The position numbers were made by a program, and so were the translations under genes. This document shows positions 62,196 to 64,000 of a stretch of 64,000 bases of DNA, one piece after another. The notes under the pieces are model-generated. The model saw only the letters and a program-made list of their open reading frames with translations, searched no databases and was not told the origin of the DNA. The number at the start of each line of letters is the position of its first letter. The first letter of the stretch is position 1. Origin of the DNA: VAZQ01 sp036557665 (GTDB lineage: Bacteria; Pseudomonadota; Alphaproteobacteria; Rhizobiales; Xanthobacteraceae); NCBI GenBank assembly GCA_036557665.1, contig DATBHG010000075.1, forward strand, positions 43,099-107,098. Direction: 5' to 3'.

Positions 62196-63230
62196 ATGCG
62201 TTGCGTATTTTGGATTGGCATTTTGTTGCTTGTTTTCGTCGGAGCATCGCAGGCTGCGCCGATGGATTCGCCCGATACCATCTACATCGACGGCCAGCCC
62301 TGTAACAGCTTCTGCCAGTCTTACATGGCGTGGTCACGCGCCGTCTCGAAGGGCATGGCGCAAGCTGCGCCGAGATCTGCCAAGCGTCGCGTGGCGAGAG
62401 TCCGTGAAGCAAGGCCGCACGAGCGGGTCGCCAAACACAGCGCTCCCGGACATCCGGCGCTCGGACATGCGGCGCTTGGCGTCAAGGAAACGGCGCATGT
62501 TGCGCATGTCGAGCAGGAGCCTCCCGCACCCAACGGCAAGGAGCCGCCGTCTGCATCGAGCATCAAGGAAGCGCCATTGCCGCCAAGCCTGCCGGACGCG
62601 CCGCCGTCTGTTAAGCAAGAACCGCCGTCGCAGGTCGCAACTGCCCCTCAGGTGGACAATGCGGCGCCGCAGGCCAAGCCTGCAACCAAGCCTGCAACCA
62701 AGCCTGCAACCGAGCCTGCAGGCGGAAATTCTTCTCCGAAGACCGGTTTGCCCGAGACGACTGGCACCGTCACACCGGCGGCCGAGGCAAAGGCTACGCG
62801 ACCTGTTCGGGAGCAGGTGATTGCCGCGGCGGCCGTCGCCGAGCGATTGTCGACCGAGGCAGCCTCATCAGAAGCCGCGTCATCCACGGAGAGCGGAAAG
62901 CCCGATTCCGCCGCTCCGAACGATGGCGGCAGGTTGGTCGCACTCGTGATGTCGCGCCCGGAGATCAAATCGGTGGCCGATCTGACAGGCGCGAATGTCG
63001 CGATCGATCAGGGACATTCCCTCTCGCAGACCAATGTGCGAACGGCGCTGGTGGTCGCCGGTGCCACTGACGTTCAGCTCAGCGCCGAAGACAGCAATGC
63101 GATCGATCGGCTGGTGAATGGAGAGGTACCGGCGGCGGTCGTCGCCCTGGTGTCAGCGGAGGCGGCGCAGGCGTTTCCGGATATTGCGGGTTTCCGGATT
63201 TTCCGGCTCCCGCTGTCGCCGCGGTCATAA
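62196..63230 (+). CDS. Secreted hypothetical protein, tandem paralogue 2
   Basis: 344 residues from ATG 62196. Signal peptide WIGILLLVFVGASQAAPM, then PDTIYIDGQPCNSFCQSYMA, almost the same Cys motif as paralogue 1. A Pro/Ala/Lys-rich insert (about 60-210) contains a KPAT repeat. The C-terminal lobe (LVALVMSRPEIKSVADLTGA, AIDRLVNGEVPAAVVALVSA) matches paralogue 1 closely. Such half binding-protein domains may sense a ligand or partner at the membrane or outside. Arose by tandem duplication; the insert diverged. Confidence 0.75.
   Translation: MRCVFWIGILLLVFVGASQAAPMDSPDTIYIDGQPCNSFCQSYMAWSRAVSKGMAQAAPRSAKRRVARVREARPHERVAKHSAPGHPALGHAALGVKETAHVAHVEQEPPAPNGKEPPSASSIKEAPLPPSLPDAPPSVKQEPPSQVATAPQVDNAAPQAKPATKPATKPATEPAGGNSSPKTGLPETTGTVTPAAEAKATRPVREQVIAAAAVAERLSTEAASSEAASSTESGKPDSAAPNDGGRLVALVMSRPEIKSVADLTGANVAIDQGHSLSQTNVRTALVVAGATDVQLSAEDSNAIDRLVNGEVPAAVVALVSAEAAQAFPDIAGFRIFRLPLSPRS
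62678..62724 (+). repeat. 12-base tandem repeat in coding sequence
   Basis: Units of AAGCCTGCAACC repeat about three and a half times, encoding KPAT/EPA in the linker of the second secreted paralogue. Copy number may vary between strains. Confidence 0.75.
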
Positions 63231-63274
63231 GACCTGTTCGGTCGCTTCATCCCGGGCGGATGGGTTCGAAGCTG

Positions 63275-64000
63275 TCAGGCTGACGGCAGCTGCAAATCGT
63301 CCGCCTCGAAGTTGAAGCGATCGCGCAAATTCTTCCGTTGCTCCAGAATGTCCTTTAAAAACGCGCGATCGGTGTCGTTCGCCATCATCGGCGCGATCAG
63401 GTCCAGCTGGTTCATCGCGACGAGCTGCAGGATTTCCGTGCGCGGCTTGCCGTGGGCGTCGCGCGGCAGCGCCTGCACCACCTGAATATGTTCGGGCGGT
63501 TTCGGGCCCTTGGCGGCCAAGAGCTCGTTACGCAATTGGGCTTCCAGTGCGCTCTGGTCGGTCTCGACAAAGGCGTAGAGCCCGACGCCGGTGCGGCGGT
63601 CGGCGAAGGCGACAATCGCGGTGTCGCGCACGTCGGGATTGCGCTTGATGAGATCGATCAGCACCGGTGCGTCATTGACCAGCCGCCGCCCGCCGCCCTC
63701 GCGATCGGTGAAATTGAACAGGCCGCGCGTGATGGTGCGATAGACCTTCTTGCCCGTCATCAGCCACACCCGGGCAATGAGCGATTTGCGCGCGAGAATC
63801 TTGCGCTCCTTCGGCGTCAGCGCGTCCGGCGCGTAGCTGCGCTTGTGCTTCAGGAGGTGACGCAGGTCCTCGTAGGCTGCAATGCGGAACAAGCGGCTGC
63901 GGGTATTGAAGCATGCAGCGAGCTGAAAATCGGTCAGATAGCAGTTCCCGTCGGCGCCACGCAGCCAGTTCTGCTCCTTGGCGAGATCGTTGTGGCAGAT
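63275..64000 (-). CDS. Kinase-like protein with ligase-type C-terminal domain (partial)
   Basis: 241 residues visible; the N-terminus lies beyond the window edge. The visible start has a kinase catalytic loop (CHNDLAKEQNWLRG, with HND in place of HRD) and TDFQLA in place of DFG. A basic segment follows (residues about 40-100). Then a region (LRNELLAAKGPKPPEHIQVV and LPRDAHGKPRTEILQLV) resembles the C-terminal lobe of AMP-forming acyl-CoA synthetases. Such a combination is unusual; perhaps a lipid/protein kinase or a remnant of a ligase fusion. Function unknown. Confidence 0.7.
   Translation of the reverse strand: MCHNDLAKEQNWLRGADGNCYLTDFQLAACFNTRSRLFRIAAYEDLRHLLKHKRSYAPDALTPKERKILARKSLIARVWLMTGKKVYRTITRGLFNFTDREGGGRRLVNDAPVLIDLIKRNPDVRDTAIVAFADRRTGVGLYAFVETDQSALEAQLRNELLAAKGPKPPEHIQVVQALPRDAHGKPRTEILQLVAMNQLDLIAPMMANDTDRAFLKDILEQRKNLRDRFNFEADDLQLPSA

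Noticed and set aside
1..64000. tRNA, rRNA, riboswitch or CRISPR array
   Set aside because: Scanning intergenic regions showed only hairpin repeats; no cloverleaf, conserved aptamer or regularly spaced repeat was found.

Overview
The window is high-GC DNA from an alphaproteobacterium, most likely in the order Hyphomicrobiales (Rhizobiales) near Bradyrhizobiaceae/Xanthobacteraceae. This is inferred from the queA-tgt pair, the pcm / LysM-M23 lipoprotein / DUF815 ATPase / yajC-secD-secF / Mth938 / phytoene-synthase-like block, the many solute-binding transporters, and the intergenic palindromic repeats. No tRNA, rRNA or CRISPR array was seen, so the call rests on gene content only.

Layout. 1-2558: tRNA queuosine genes queA and tgt (the Tgt has lost most of its zinc ligands). 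2861-7463: a minus-strand terminator, then a two-gene periplasmic molybdenum hydroxylase (IorAB-like) and a secreted LVIVD beta-propeller protein. 7531-12512: an aromatic FAD monooxygenase, two NitT/TauT-type binding proteins, one permease and a class II aldolase, with no ATPase gene. 12522-17062: a PyrD/PyrK-type dihydroorotate dehydrogenase behind a TPR/2-oxoglutarate oxygenase, a lower-GC membrane gene, and a decayed binding-protein fragment. 17082-25619: amidohydrolase, UbiD-type decarboxylase, an orphan FAD subunit of a molybdenum hydroxylase, and an acyl-CoA module (quinone-oxidoreductase-like dehydrogenase, MaoC, CaiB/BaiF, acyl-CoA dehydrogenase). 25739-28446: Ogt-type methyltransferase, bicupin oxalate decarboxylase, VapBC. 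28538-37369: a tautomerase, a membrane-anchored TAXI protein, a Liv-type transporter whose LivM and LivF are one reading frame and whose LivG is absent, and a molybdenum hydroxylase small/large pair lacking its FAD subunit.

37631-49728 is accessory and envelope-related: a UPF0175/DUF3368 toxin-antitoxin pair, an exported TPR-CHAT protease-like protein of 1054 residues, an outer-membrane barrel, a secreted charged protein with a C-terminal Cys-rich region, a small secreted Cys-rich protein, an alpha/beta hydrolase, the murein endopeptidase MepA, and an acyl-CoA synthetase. 49746-60923 returns to conserved chromosome: a RAYT transposase bracketed by inverted REP elements, pcm, phoD, the LysM-M23 lipoprotein, a DUF815 ATPase, a Phd/VapC pair, yajC-secD-secF, and homologues of the mitochondrial complex I assembly factors NDUFAF3 and NDUFAF6. 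The window ends with two tandem secreted paralogues and the C-terminal part of a kinase-like protein.

Themes: small-molecule uptake plus aromatic/heterocycle oxidation (three sets of molybdenum hydroxylase subunits), several incomplete transporter loci, three type II toxin-antitoxin loci, and at least two families of palindromic intergenic repeats. One repeat family is probably linked to the RAYT gene; another lies inside the fused livM-livF reading frame.
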